Below are positions 1 through 8,319 of a DNA stretch of 64,000 nucleotides, piece by piece. Position numbers and translations under genes: made by a program. Location of the stretch: the NCBI GenBank assembly GCA_023397505.1, contig JAEWUC010000008.1:62001-126000 (forward strand). The letters are read 5' to 3'. How positions within the stretch are numbered: position 1 is the first letter of the stretch; every line of letters starts with the position of its first letter. Origin of the DNA: Bacteroidota bacterium. Its GTDB lineage: Bacteria; Bacteroidota; Ignavibacteria; Ignavibacteriales; Melioribacteraceae. Below the pieces are notes generated by a model that ran no database searches, was not told the DNA's origin, and was given only the letters and a program-made list of their open reading frames with translations.

Positions 1-1041
1 GGAATACGGCGCAATCATCCAAGCGCCGCGCGAACCGAGCGCGCCGTCTATATATTGTTTTATTGAACGAACATTTAGAAAATTATTAGCGTAACCGGAA
101 AGTTTATACTTCTCAAGACTGTTTTTCATTAAATGAATTGAATCTCCAACCATTACATTTAAACGTACATTTAATTTATTCGAGTCCGCGAGTTGTTTTA
201 TTAAATCAATTGTTTCAAAAGTTTCGCCCGCATCGGTAAAAGATGTAATTCCTTTTTTCAAACAATCTTCCGAAGCGAGTTGACTTTTGCGGATAAAATC
301 CGCGCGGATTTGTTCCGGCGTTCTTTTTCTTAAATACTCATCGTAAAATTTTCTAATTAAATTTTCCGCGTTCTCTTCAAATACCCCTATGGGATTTCCA
401 GTAGAATCACGTACAATCGTTCCACCATTTGGATTTTTTGTGTTCTCATTAACACCGGCAATTTGCATTGCTTTTGCATTTGCAAATATCGCATGTCCGC
501 TTGCATGTGAAAGCATTACGGGGTTGTTGGGTACTGCACTACTTAAAACATTATGAACAGGGTAACCATTAATGTTTATTTCGGGTTTAGGATCAAATTT
601 TTCTTGATGCCATCCGCGTCCAATTATCCACTCGCCCGGGCGGCTTTGTTCTGCCGCTTTCGCAACCATAGCGATCACTTCATCCCAATTTCTTGCCGGG
701 CGCAAATCAATGTTTATTAACGATTCACCGAGTCCGATAAAATGCGCGTGGCTTTCGTTGAAACCTGGCATCATGAATTTTCCTTCGAGATCAATAACTT
801 CGGTTGAATCACCAATATAATTTTCAGCGTCTTCATCCAAGCCGACGAATAAAATCTTATCGTCTTTTATTGCAACGGAGGTTGCATTTGTAATCGAATC
901 TTCGAGCGTGGCTATTACACCGTTTATAAAAACCAAATCAGCGGGATTGTTCACGTTCTTGCCTCCGCAATTTTCTAAAATCAACAGAGATATAATTAAA
1001 GCGATTACAAAAAATATTTTTGAATATTTTTCCGACATCAT
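1..1041 (-). CDS. Amidohydrolase family 3 (YtcJ-like), partial
   Basis: Translating the minus strand from the ATG at 1041 gives 347 codons open to the window edge, so the C-terminus is missing. The N-terminus is a hydrophobic export signal followed by a cysteine (LILENCGG), perhaps a lipoprotein, although Glu in the lipobox is unusual. Then come a composite-domain strand (VFINGVIATLEDS) and the metal-binding motif FMMPGFNESHAHFIGLGES, which has the HxH pair of the amidohydrolase fold. Further on are HASGHAIFAN and GITSFTDAGETFETID, and the YIDGALGSRGAWM segment typical of YtcJ-like enzymes. These hydrolases act on C-N bonds of mostly unknown substrates. An exported form suggests a periplasmic scavenging role, which is inference. 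A second ATG lies directly after the first (1038). Confidence 0.85.
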   Translation of the reverse strand, partial: MMSEKYSKIFFVIALIISLLILENCGGKNVNNPADLVFINGVIATLEDSITNATSVAIKDDKILFVGLDEDAENYIGDSTEVIDLEGKFMMPGFNESHAHFIGLGESLINIDLRPARNWDEVIAMVAKAAEQSRPGEWIIGRGWHQEKFDPKPEININGYPVHNVLSSAVPNNPVMLSHASGHAIFANAKAMQIAGVNENTKNPNGGTIVRDSTGNPIGVFEENAENLIRKFYDEYLRKRTPEQIRADFIRKSQLASEDCLKKGITSFTDAGETFETIDLIKQLADSNKLNVRLNVMVGDSIHLMKNSLEKYKLSGYANNFLNVRSIKQYIDGALGSRGAWMIAPYS

Positions 1042-1065
1042 TTTTATTCCGCAATTTTAAAAGAA

Positions 1066-1935
1066 TCATTTTCTATTTACAAGAATAACACCACCGATAA
1101 TTATCAATCCGCTTACAAGTGTTATAAACGTAATTTGTTCATTCAACAAAATCCATGCGCCGAAGAATGTTACAAACGGTTCGATATAAAGAAATACGCC
1201 GACTTTTGATGCGCTCATTTCTTTTAACGACTGCGCCCATAATGCGTATGCTGCGCCGGAACAAATTATTCCAAGAAATAGAATCGACAACCATCCGCCG
1301 AGCGAAAGATTAACTACTGCGTTTATGTTATCCCCATTAACGGTAAAAGGTGAAATTAAAACCGCGACGAAAAAAAACATATAAAGCGTTGTCATAATAG
1401 GCGAATAGTGAAATGTAATTTTTTTATTCACCATCGAATAGATTGACCAGGTGATTGAACTGCCGACTACAAGCATGTCTCCTTTGTTTTTAATCAGATC
1501 GATAGAAAATAAATCACCTTTGCTTATTAATAGAATCAATCCTAAAAATGCAATCGCAATTCCAATAATTTGTTGTATTAAAATTTTTTCTTTGAAAAAA
1601 ACAGAACTAAGAATTGCCATAAAAACCGGCGTGATGCCTATTATCCAGCCAGTGTTTGATGCGCTCGTCCATTGAAGTCCCGTAACCTGAATCCAAAGAT
1701 GAAAGCAGGCAATTAACGCAAGCACAAAAACCCATCCGTGGTCTTTAAGATTGATGGTAAACTTATTCTTTTGTTTGACTGCAATTATGGCTAAGAAAGT
1801 CATTCCTAAAATTTGACGAATGAAAACAATTACTTCAGGGCTAACTTCTCTTAAAGCATCTTTTGTTGCAATAAATGAAAACCCCCAAACAATTACCGCG
1901 AACAATGGCTTCCAATATATTTTAAATCTTTCCAT
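1066..1935 (-). CDS. EamA/DMT-superfamily metabolite exporter
   Basis: The 289-residue protein is almost entirely hydrophobic, with about ten predicted membrane helices arranged as two EamA repeats (roughly residues 8-135 and 150-285). Family hallmarks are visible: FAVIVWGFSFIATKDAL near the start, GFSFIATK-type helix 1, and in the second repeat YALWAQSLKEMSASKVGVFLYIEPF, which is the usual EamA signature, followed by IIGGVILVNRK. The family exports amino acids, nucleosides or other small metabolites across the inner membrane. The substrate cannot be read from sequence. It sits 25 bp downstream of nothing shared: the next gene on the same strand, the amidohydrolase, begins just past its stop, so the two may be cotranscribed. 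Confidence 0.9.
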   Translation of the reverse strand: MERFKIYWKPLFAVIVWGFSFIATKDALREVSPEVIVFIRQILGMTFLAIIAVKQKNKFTINLKDHGWVFVLALIACFHLWIQVTGLQWTSASNTGWIIGITPVFMAILSSVFFKEKILIQQIIGIAIAFLGLILLISKGDLFSIDLIKNKGDMLVVGSSITWSIYSMVNKKITFHYSPIMTTLYMFFFVAVLISPFTVNGDNINAVVNLSLGGWLSILFLGIICSGAAYALWAQSLKEMSASKVGVFLYIEPFVTFFGAWILLNEQITFITLVSGLIIIGGVILVNRK

Positions 1936-2019
1936 ATTTTTCTAAAAAGTTGAAGTGAAAATCCAAAATACTATTAACTTATTCCAAAAATATTTTTTTA
2001 TTCTATAATATTAAAAAGA

Positions 2020-2027
2020 TATCTTTG
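2020..2027 (+). promoter_or_regulatory. Possible Bacteroidota -7 box (TATCTTTG)
   Basis: TATCTTTG fits the TAnnTTTG element of Bacteroidota primary-sigma promoters and lies 52 bp before the next plus-strand start. No convincing TTTG -33 element is seen at the expected distance, so support is weak. Confidence 0.3.
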
Positions 2028-2078
2028 TATTAAGGGAAATTAAAAACATTATCATTTCAATATTATGTCAGGATTTTT

Positions 2079-3200
2079 ATGGAGGTAACAATACGCGAAG
2101 TTCAGACGAAAGGCGAACTAAAAAAATTCATCAAATTTCCCTTCGAAATTTATAAAGGCAGCAAATGCTGGGTTCCGCCTTTGTTGTCGGATGATAAAAA
2201 CAATTTAAACCGCAAAAAAAATCCCGCATTTGATTTCTGCGATGCAAAATACTGGCTTGCATTTAAGAATGACAAAGTCGTTGGAAGAATTGCGGGAATT
2301 ATAAACCACCGCTACAATGAAAAAGTTGGCAAGAAAACCGCACGCTTTAGTTACCTAGATTTTATTGACGATAATGAAGTTGCCGACAAACTTCTTTCTA
2401 AAGCAGAAAGCTGGGCAAAAGAAAACGGGGCGGTTTCTATTCACGGTCCGCTTGGTTTTACAGATATGGATCCCGAAGGAATGTTGATTGAAGGATTTGC
2501 AGAACTTGGTACAATTGCTACAATTTACAATCACCCATATTATTCAAAACATGTTGAACGGCTTGGTTACACAAAAGAAATCGATTGGATTGAGTTTGAA
2601 ATCTATCCAACAAAAGAAACCCCGGAAAAGATTGAACGCATTGCGAACATTGTTTTGGAAAGATATAAACTGCGTGTTCTTAAAGTAAAAAAAGCTAAAG
2701 AACTATTGCCGTATGCCCACCAAATTTTTGAAGTTTTGAATCTTGCTTACAAAGATATTCACGGATTTGTTTCGCTGACGGAAAAACAAATTGATCTTTA
2801 CGTAAAACAATATTTCGGTTTTATTAAACCGGATTTTGTACCGGTAATAGTAAACGAGCAAAATGAGGTTGTTGCGTTTGGGATAACAATGCCGTCGCTT
2901 TCGAAGGCATTTCAAAAAATACGCGGCCGGCTTTTACCTTTTGGTTTTATTCAAATATTAAGGGCGATGAAGAACAACCCGCGCGCAGATTTATATTTAA
3001 CAGGTGTTCGTCCTGATTATCAGGATAAAGGCGTAAATGCCGTGTTAATTAGCGAGACGAATAAAACTTATAAAAAATACAACATTCAGGTTGTCGAATC
3101 GAATCAAGAACTTGAAAACAACACAAAAGTTCAAGCACAGTGGCGTTTGTACGAAAGACGCCAGCACAAAAGAAGGCGCTGCTATATTAAACAATTATAA
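2079..3200 (+). CDS. GNAT-fold acyltransferase-like protein (YghO type)
   Basis: The 373-residue soluble protein resembles the YghO-like GNAT superfamily group. The N-terminus has the typical pattern FIKFPFEIYKGSKCWVPPL, in which a short basic segment precedes a conserved 'WVPP' motif. A first lobe carries KVVGRIAGIINHRYNE and the segment HGPLGFTDMDPEGMLIEG. A second lobe resembles a GNAT core with LTGVRPDYQDKGVNAVLISE, which takes the place of the acetyl-CoA-binding loop. The biochemical substrate of this family is not established. The gene stands alone on the plus strand, and no neighbour suggests its role. The C-terminus is strongly basic (ERRQHKRRRCYIKQL). The family is quite sure; the function is unknown. 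Confidence 0.75.
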   Translation: MEVTIREVQTKGELKKFIKFPFEIYKGSKCWVPPLLSDDKNNLNRKKNPAFDFCDAKYWLAFKNDKVVGRIAGIINHRYNEKVGKKTARFSYLDFIDDNEVADKLLSKAESWAKENGAVSIHGPLGFTDMDPEGMLIEGFAELGTIATIYNHPYYSKHVERLGYTKEIDWIEFEIYPTKETPEKIERIANIVLERYKLRVLKVKKAKELLPYAHQIFEVLNLAYKDIHGFVSLTEKQIDLYVKQYFGFIKPDFVPVIVNEQNEVVAFGITMPSLSKAFQKIRGRLLPFGFIQILRAMKNNPRADLYLTGVRPDYQDKGVNAVLISETNKTYKKYNIQVVESNQELENNTKVQAQWRLYERRQHKRRRCYIKQL

Positions 3201-3247
3201 ATGATTGTTTGGACGCATGTTTTTTTTATTTGAAGTTTAGCAATTTT

Positions 3248-4039
3248 TTATTCTATCAAGAATTTTTTCACTTCGGCTATCATATTTCTATTCGTCAATA
3301 TCTTATAATGCCCATAACCGTTGGTATAAAAAGTTTTAAGTTTTGAACTTGATGACGCGATTTCCTTCGCTTCTTCAACCGGGATTTCCTCGTCTTCACT
3401 ATCGTGAACCAAAAGAATTTTTTTATCAAACATTTTTACCGCATCGGAGGTTAGATAATCTTCAATTGAAAAATTAAATTCTTTTTGAAGCTCCGTTTCT
3501 AATTTGTACACATCTTCGGCGGACAGGTTATTATTCCGGCAAAACGATTTTATTAAACCCGCTATACTCAACGGAGAACTTATTAAAACAAGCTTTTCAA
3601 TTTCTAATTTATAATTATTGAATTGCTTTTGACCCGCAGCAATTACGGCAGAAGAAGCTGCGCCAAGCGAATAACCTACAATTGCATAAACCGGGCTTAT
3701 TTTTTTTCCTACCGCGGAAATCGTCATACAAAACTCAAACATACTTGAGTAGTTTGTTTCTTTAAATTCGTTAATTGAGGAATGACCAGGTGCATCGAAG
3801 GCAACTACGTGAAATCCCGCTTCGGATAATTGTTTAGCAAGCAGAGCCATATGACTTGCGCGCGAACCCCAGCCGTGTGCGAGTAATATAGTTTTTCCTT
3901 CTCCCCATTCATAACATTGAATTGTTTTATCATCGAAATCAATTTCAAATCTTTTAACAGACGAGATTGCTTTAGTATCGAATGATGTGATTGGCAATTT
4001 AGGAATCGTGCAAAATTTTTCAACTAGTTCTGTATACAT
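3248..4039 (-). CDS. Alpha/beta hydrolase
   Basis: This 263-residue protein has the alpha/beta hydrolase layout. ILLAHGWGSRASHM holds the oxyanion-hole HG motif. VGYSLGAASSAV is the nucleophile elbow GxSxG with Ser124. The likely acid is in LLVHDSEDEEIPVEEA, and the catalytic His is in NGYGHYKIL near the C-terminus. No signal peptide is seen, so it is probably cytoplasmic. The start is supported by a strong GGGGGA Shine-Dalgarno sequence seven bases before the ATG. It is 38 bp downstream of truA on the same strand and may be cotranscribed with it. The substrate is not predictable; esterase, lipase or thioesterase are all possible. Confidence 0.85.
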   Translation of the reverse strand: MYTELVEKFCTIPKLPITSFDTKAISSVKRFEIDFDDKTIQCYEWGEGKTILLAHGWGSRASHMALLAKQLSEAGFHVVAFDAPGHSSINEFKETNYSSMFEFCMTISAVGKKISPVYAIVGYSLGAASSAVIAAGQKQFNNYKLEIEKLVLISSPLSIAGLIKSFCRNNNLSAEDVYKLETELQKEFNFSIEDYLTSDAVKMFDKKILLVHDSEDEEIPVEEAKEIASSSSKLKTFYTNGYGHYKILTNRNMIAEVKKFLIE

Positions 4040-4077
4040 TTATTTTCCCCCGAAAATACAAAATGCCAATTGGTCAT

Positions 4078-4902
4078 TTAAATTGAGTTTATAATTTTCT
4101 TAGAATCAACTTTTAATGTGCCGATTAATTCCGGCAATTTTTCGTTTTCTTTGTAATATATTCTTTCAAGAAAAAGTCCCGAAGGCGGCGCTGTAAATTT
4201 TGCGGGTGTCGGTGATTCGTGTTCTAAAAAATAAATTAAATCTTTCTCTGATAATTTACCGCGGCCTATTTCTGCGAGCACACCGATCATTCTTCGAACC
4301 TGTTTCCACAAAAAATGCGAGCCAACAATCCGAATCAAAATTAATTCTCCTTCTTCTTTCATTTGTACATCTTTAATCAAAACTTTTGTTGACTTTTCAT
4401 TGTCGTCTTTATCTGCAAATGAAACAAAATCATGCATGCCAATAAAATGTTTTGATGCTTTTTCCATTTTATTAAAATCGAGTTGATCTTTTATCCACCA
4501 GACGAACGATTTTCCAAAAGCGGTACGTCTTCTTGAAATTTGATATAGATAACTTCTGCTTGTTGTATCGTGCCTCGCATGAAATTTTTGCGGAGCTTTT
4601 TCAACTTCTATAATATTTATATCCGCGGGTAGTTCGTCGTTAAACTTCATCCTAATGATTTCCGGTGCAAGCATTGTTTTTACTTCAAGATGCGCAACCT
4701 GGCAAAGTGCATGAACGCCGGAATCGGTTCTGCCCGAACCGTAAATTTCCATACGCTCATCTTTAAACCGTGAACCTTTATTCATAAAAATTTTCTCTGC
4801 TACTTCGTACAATTTACCCTGAACGCTCTTAGCGTTTTTCTGCATCTGCCAGCCGCTGTAACGCGTGCCCTCATATTCGATGAATAGTTTAAATCTCGAC
4901 AT
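4078..4902 (-). CDS. truA: tRNA pseudouridine(38-40) synthase TruA
   Basis: TruA converts uridines 38-40 of the tRNA anticodon arm to pseudouridine. The 274-residue length is normal for the family. Visible motifs are YEGTRYSGWQMQKNAKSVQG near the N-terminus, the catalytic motif GSGRTDSGVHALCQVAHLE with Asp60 as nucleophile, ARHDTTSRSYLYQI, and FLWKQVRRMIGVLAEIG in the second half. An AAGGA ribosome binding site precedes the ATG. The protein is cytoplasmic and needs no cofactor. No unusual features are seen. Confidence 0.97.
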   Translation of the reverse strand: MSRFKLFIEYEGTRYSGWQMQKNAKSVQGKLYEVAEKIFMNKGSRFKDERMEIYGSGRTDSGVHALCQVAHLEVKTMLAPEIIRMKFNDELPADINIIEVEKAPQKFHARHDTTSRSYLYQISRRRTAFGKSFVWWIKDQLDFNKMEKASKHFIGMHDFVSFADKDDNEKSTKVLIKDVQMKEEGELILIRIVGSHFLWKQVRRMIGVLAEIGRGKLSEKDLIYFLEHESPTPAKFTAPPSGLFLERIYYKENEKLPELIGTLKVDSKKIINSI

Positions 4903-5099
4903 TAATATTCCTTTTTAAAACCCTCGTAAATGTATAAAACAAATGGGCGTGTTGCATATTTATAGTTTAAGAATGATCTTTAAAATGTGCATCAACAAAA
5001 AGATGTTATAATGTGAAATAATATTCGCAGACAAATTATCCGTCGCATATTTATAAATGACGAAATGCAACTTTAGCAATTATAACACATAAAAAATTC

Positions 5100-5533
5100 A
5101 TGAGCAGACAAATGAAAAAGCTATTTCCTGATGTAAAAATTAGTGAATCCAAGTATTTTGAAATACATCAAGACTGGGAAGTACCAATTCCCGGTTTTTT
5201 TATTCTGGCGCCCAAGCGAATGATTAGCTCTATCGACGAATTTGTGCATGACGAGTTAGTGGATTATATCGAACTTATTCACAAAGTTCGAAAAGCGATG
5301 AGGGCAGAATTAAAGATTAATACGGTTTTTTTTTTCAAAATGAGGATACAAAACACAATTATCATTTATGGATTTTCCCACGCCATGAATGGATGAAGAA
5401 ATTCGGAAAAGGAATTAATTCCATTAAACCGATAATGAATTACGCAATTGAGAACATGGTTGACAAAAACAACATTGACGAAGTACTCAAATGCGCATTT
5501 AAAATGAAAGAATATCTTTCCTATAAATTATAA
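5100..5533 (+). pseudogene. HIT-like (histidine triad) protein, frameshifted at a T10 run
   Basis: The first frame runs from the ATG at 5100 (MSRQMKKLFPDVKISESKYF, then DWEVPIPGFFILAPKRMISS) to a run of ten T at 5326-5335. The continuation lies in a different frame: QNEDTKHNYHLWIFPRHEWM followed by about 45 residues to the TAA at 5531-5533. The joined product is about 144 residues. The HNYHLW segment, preceded by an N-terminal 'PIPGFFILAPKR' strand, resembles the histidine triad region of HIT-family nucleotidyl hydrolases. One extra T would restore the frame. It could be a true pseudogene, a homopolymer sequencing error or a slippage site; the sequence cannot decide. Without the shift the first frame ends at 5396. 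Confidence 0.6.
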
Positions 5534-5547
5534 TTTAACTACAAACA

Positions 5548-6468
5548 CTAAAAGATTTTAGAAAGAAAGTTTATTTCATTTTTTAAAATCTCGACTTTCA
5601 ACGGAATCTTTCCAATCATTTCACCATCGGCTTCGATTAAACATGGTTCGCCCACCGGTTCAATTGTACAGCCTTCAAATTCTTTGTAATATAATTCCGG
5701 GTGATCAATAAATTTTCCGGCGCGTATTCTGAAGATATTTTTTAAGTAATCAAAAAGACTAACGTTGCCGGCAAGAGTTATTGAAAATTTTCCATCGTTA
5801 ACTTTTGCGTGCGGTGCAATACACAAGCCGCTCCCGAAATATTTTCCGTTGGCAATACACAAAATCAATAAACTTCCGGTCCATTTAAACTCACCGGATT
5901 CAATGTTTAATTTTTTTCTCTTATAATTTATGAATCCGAGAAGCGTGGCTTTAAAAAAATCGAAATTAGGTCCGTAAATTTTTTTCCCTTCGTTTACCCT
6001 TTTTGCTACTTCTGCGCCAAGTCCTATATCTGCAATGTTGTTAAAATATCTAACGCCGTCCTCACCGTTCATCTTTTTATATTCAAGCTTTCCGATATCG
6101 GTTTTCATTACTGAATTTTGTTTTATCAATTCATATAGATCATTTAGCTTTTTAGATAATTTCATTGTGCGGGAAAAATCATTACCGCTGCCAAGAGGAT
6201 ATAAGCCAACAATTAAATTTTCTCTCTTTTCTTTTTCTACAAGCATAATTCCGTTTACAACCTCACTCATTGTTCCGTCGCCGCCTGCTGCTATTATATA
6301 ATCAGTTCCGTCAATCACAGCATTTTTTGATAAAGCGATGGCATTGCCGTTTCCGCTTGTAATTGCAACGGTTACCGAAAATTCATTATCGAAAATATTG
6401 TGGATTTCCTTTTGGGTGTGCCCGGCGTGTTTTAATCTGCCGTTTAAAACAAAGTATATTTTCTTCAA
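5548..6468 (-). CDS. Diacylglycerol kinase-family lipid kinase
   Basis: The protein (306 residues) has the DAGK catalytic domain: YFVLNGRLKHAGH at the N-terminus, the nucleotide-binding motif AAGGDGTMSEVVNGI around residues 80-95, and LYPLGSGNDFSRTM shortly after. The C-terminal half has the YegS-like beta domain (GKYFGSGLCIAPHAKVNDGKF and CLIEADGEMIGKIPLKVEIL). Such enzymes phosphorylate diacylglycerol, sphingoid bases or related lipids at the inner face of the membrane. The start is a TTG whose T-T-G-A overlaps the stop of the upstream zinc-ribbon gene, so translation is probably coupled. It ends the pabB-pabC-zinc ribbon-kinase operon, to which it has no obvious metabolic link. Confidence 0.9.
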   Translation of the reverse strand: MKKIYFVLNGRLKHAGHTQKEIHNIFDNEFSVTVAITSGNGNAIALSKNAVIDGTDYIIAAGGDGTMSEVVNGIMLVEKEKRENLIVGLYPLGSGNDFSRTMKLSKKLNDLYELIKQNSVMKTDIGKLEYKKMNGEDGVRYFNNIADIGLGAEVAKRVNEGKKIYGPNFDFFKATLLGFINYKRKKLNIESGEFKWTGSLLILCIANGKYFGSGLCIAPHAKVNDGKFSITLAGNVSLFDYLKNIFRIRAGKFIDHPELYYKEFEGCTIEPVGEPCLIEADGEMIGKIPLKVEILKNEINFLSKIF

Positions 6469-6674
6469 GAATGATTTCTCATGATTTTATTTTTGGTTTG
6501 ATTAAAATATTCAAACAAATGTCCACAAACCAAACATAATCTTAATGATTTTTCATAGGATGCTTTCTTCGGATCAAGTATAATAGTTGAGCATAATCCG
6601 CATTCCGGGCATTTAACAGAATATGGATTTTCTATTGCGAAATTCTTTTCGTCCTTATTTTTATCTTCGATCAT
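6465..6674 (-). CDS. Small zinc-ribbon protein
   Basis: This 69-residue protein has two CxxC knuckles, SVKCPECGLCST and RLCLVCGHLFEYF, about 27 residues apart, which is a typical zinc ribbon. Its 3' end overlaps the lipid-kinase start and its 5' end overlaps the pabC-like gene by 14 bp, which supports it as a real member of a compact operon. The function is unknown. Zinc ribbons of this size bind nucleic acid or protein partners. I do not recognise a named family. Confidence 0.7.
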   Translation of the reverse strand: MIEDKNKDEKNFAIENPYSVKCPECGLCSTIILDPKKASYEKSLRLCLVCGHLFEYFNQTKNKIMRNHS

Positions 6675-7287
6675 TCTTATCTTTCACAATAATTGAATCC
6701 GTTGACAAAGTCGCCGCGTAGTCAAATTCAACCATTGCATTAATCAATTTAATTTTTTTATACTGGAACAAATCGTCACGTTTTATACTCCGCTCTATCA
6801 CTCTTTTTTCTGACAGCATTTTCGCACGTTGTGTGCCGGGCAAGAGACATTCTTTCGGCGTAAACCAATCTTTGCCGTCATAAAACAAAACATTTGAAAA
6901 TGATGTGTCTGTAACAATGTCGTTTTTAATAATCAAGATATCTTCTTCGGCAGAGTTTGTGTTTTCCAGTTTTAATTTGTCAATCGCCGATCTGTCGGTA
7001 AATTTATACCCGTATGAAATTTCATTCGCGTTAACCGCAATAAGTTTCTTTATATTTTTTTTTTCGTATTCAACAAATTCTATTTTATGAATTTCATAAT
7101 CATAAAATACGCGGCATTTGTAAACTATATTTTTCAAATCTTGTGGAATGGAAATTATGTTTTCAAGATTAAGTTGGTTATTAATCTTCAAAAGATCGCG
7201 GCGGGCTTTGTTAATTCTTTCATTGTGGAAGAAAATATTTGCCGGTTTCCCGTTTTCTATTTTTATCGATTCAAAAAATAGGGACAT
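6661..7287 (-). CDS. pabC: Class IV aminotransferase, probable aminodeoxychorismate lyase
   Basis: The 208-residue protein resembles short PabC-type fold-IV PLP enzymes: LFFESIKIENGKPANIFFHNERI at the start, which matches the conserved 'N-x-x-H-x-x-R' region, then IIKNDIVTDTSFSNVLFYDG, the 'E/D-TSFSN' motif near the cofactor, then TPKECLLPGTQRAKML. PabC removes pyruvate from 4-amino-4-deoxychorismate to give 4-aminobenzoate for folate. The catalytic lysine is probably in the RSAIDKLKLEN segment. It overlaps pabB upstream by 17 bp, which strongly supports the pathway assignment. It is shorter than E. coli PabC (about 270), as is common in Bacteroidota. Confidence 0.8.
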   Translation of the reverse strand: MSLFFESIKIENGKPANIFFHNERINKARRDLLKINNQLNLENIISIPQDLKNIVYKCRVFYDYEIHKIEFVEYEKKNIKKLIAVNANEISYGYKFTDRSAIDKLKLENTNSAEEDILIIKNDIVTDTSFSNVLFYDGKDWFTPKECLLPGTQRAKMLSEKRVIERSIKRDDLFQYKKIKLINAMVEFDYAATLSTDSIIVKDKNDRR

Positions 7288-8242
7288 AAACTTTATCTAT
7301 TAATTCTTGATATTCTTGTTCGGGATTACTCATAAACGTAACTCCGCCGCCGCTTTTAAAATATAAGTTGTTGTCGATATTTTCTATAAAACGTATCATA
7401 ACAGCGCTTTCTAAATCCCTTCCGTCATAAACCCCAAAGATACCGGTGTAATAACCGCGCCCGTAATTTTCTGCTTTCTCAATTATCTCAAGAGTTTTTT
7501 TCTTCGGCGCGCCGCTAATTGATCCTGCAGGCAGTAAGTTAAAAATAATTTCACCGAGCGATTCATTAAATTTTTCGGGTAGTCTCCCGGAAATTTGTGA
7601 ACTGACTTGCAATAGTTTTTTATCATGAGTTTTAATTTCTTCTACATATCGAAATTTATCGACTTTTACATCTCTCGCAACAATACTTAGATCGTTACGG
7701 ATCAAATCAACTATTGTAATGTGTTCTGCTTTTTCTTTTTCATCGTTTAAGATTATTTGTTCAGCGTTCTCAATGTCCGCGTCAATCGTACCCTTCATCG
7801 GGTGAGAAAAAATATTTCCGTCTTTAATCGTTATAAAGGTCTCCGGCGAAAACACAACGAATTGATTTTGGAAATACAACTTATACTTTGCTTTCGATAC
7901 ATGAAATATTTCCGACAAAGTATAATTTGTTTCAATCTTTGTGGGAAAGGTGAGATTTAATAAATACGTATTTCCTTCAGTGATGTTTTGCTCAACAATG
8001 TCAAACGCGGCTTTATACTTATTGAAACCTATTGGTTGTTTTTCAAATTCCAGTCTTTTACTTACAACAGAAGTATCTGAATAATTTTTTAATTCATTTA
8101 CTTTATATAATATCGAACCGGGATTTACTTTTTCTAGCGGAATAATTTGCGGGGAATTCATTTTAAAATCTATGATAAACAAGAACGGAATTCCGGTTTT
8201 ACCGAGCCGGTTCATTTCCCAAATTGCTGTTTTTGAATCCAT
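7271..8242 (-). CDS. pabB: Aminodeoxychorismate synthase component I
   Basis: PabB aminates chorismate to 4-amino-4-deoxychorismate, the first step from chorismate to folate. The 323 residues correspond to the chorismate-binding domain alone, without the long N-terminal domain of classical PabB/TrpE (about 450). Diagnostic segments are HPMKGTIDADIENAEQ, EHITIVDLIRNDLSIVARDV, LLPAGSISGAPKKKTLEII and GYYTGIFGVYDGRDLESAVM. Anthranilate synthase is less likely because the gene is coupled to pabC and not to trp genes. No glutaminase (pabA) is in the window, so it must be elsewhere or ammonia is used. Confidence 0.88.
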   Translation of the reverse strand: MDSKTAIWEMNRLGKTGIPFLFIIDFKMNSPQIIPLEKVNPGSILYKVNELKNYSDTSVVSKRLEFEKQPIGFNKYKAAFDIVEQNITEGNTYLLNLTFPTKIETNYTLSEIFHVSKAKYKLYFQNQFVVFSPETFITIKDGNIFSHPMKGTIDADIENAEQIILNDEKEKAEHITIVDLIRNDLSIVARDVKVDKFRYVEEIKTHDKKLLQVSSQISGRLPEKFNESLGEIIFNLLPAGSISGAPKKKTLEIIEKAENYGRGYYTGIFGVYDGRDLESAVMIRFIENIDNNLYFKSGGGVTFMSNPEQEYQELIDKVYVPIF

Positions 8243-8319
8243 TATGAGTTTTGCTTTCTCTTTATGATAAGCAATGCAAATTTAGAAAGAAATGTCTTTT
8301 ATAGAACAGGGCTATTAAT

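Noticed and set aside
4954..5055. Repeated GCATATTTATA in the truA-HIT gap
   Set aside because: Short AT-rich word, likely by chance.
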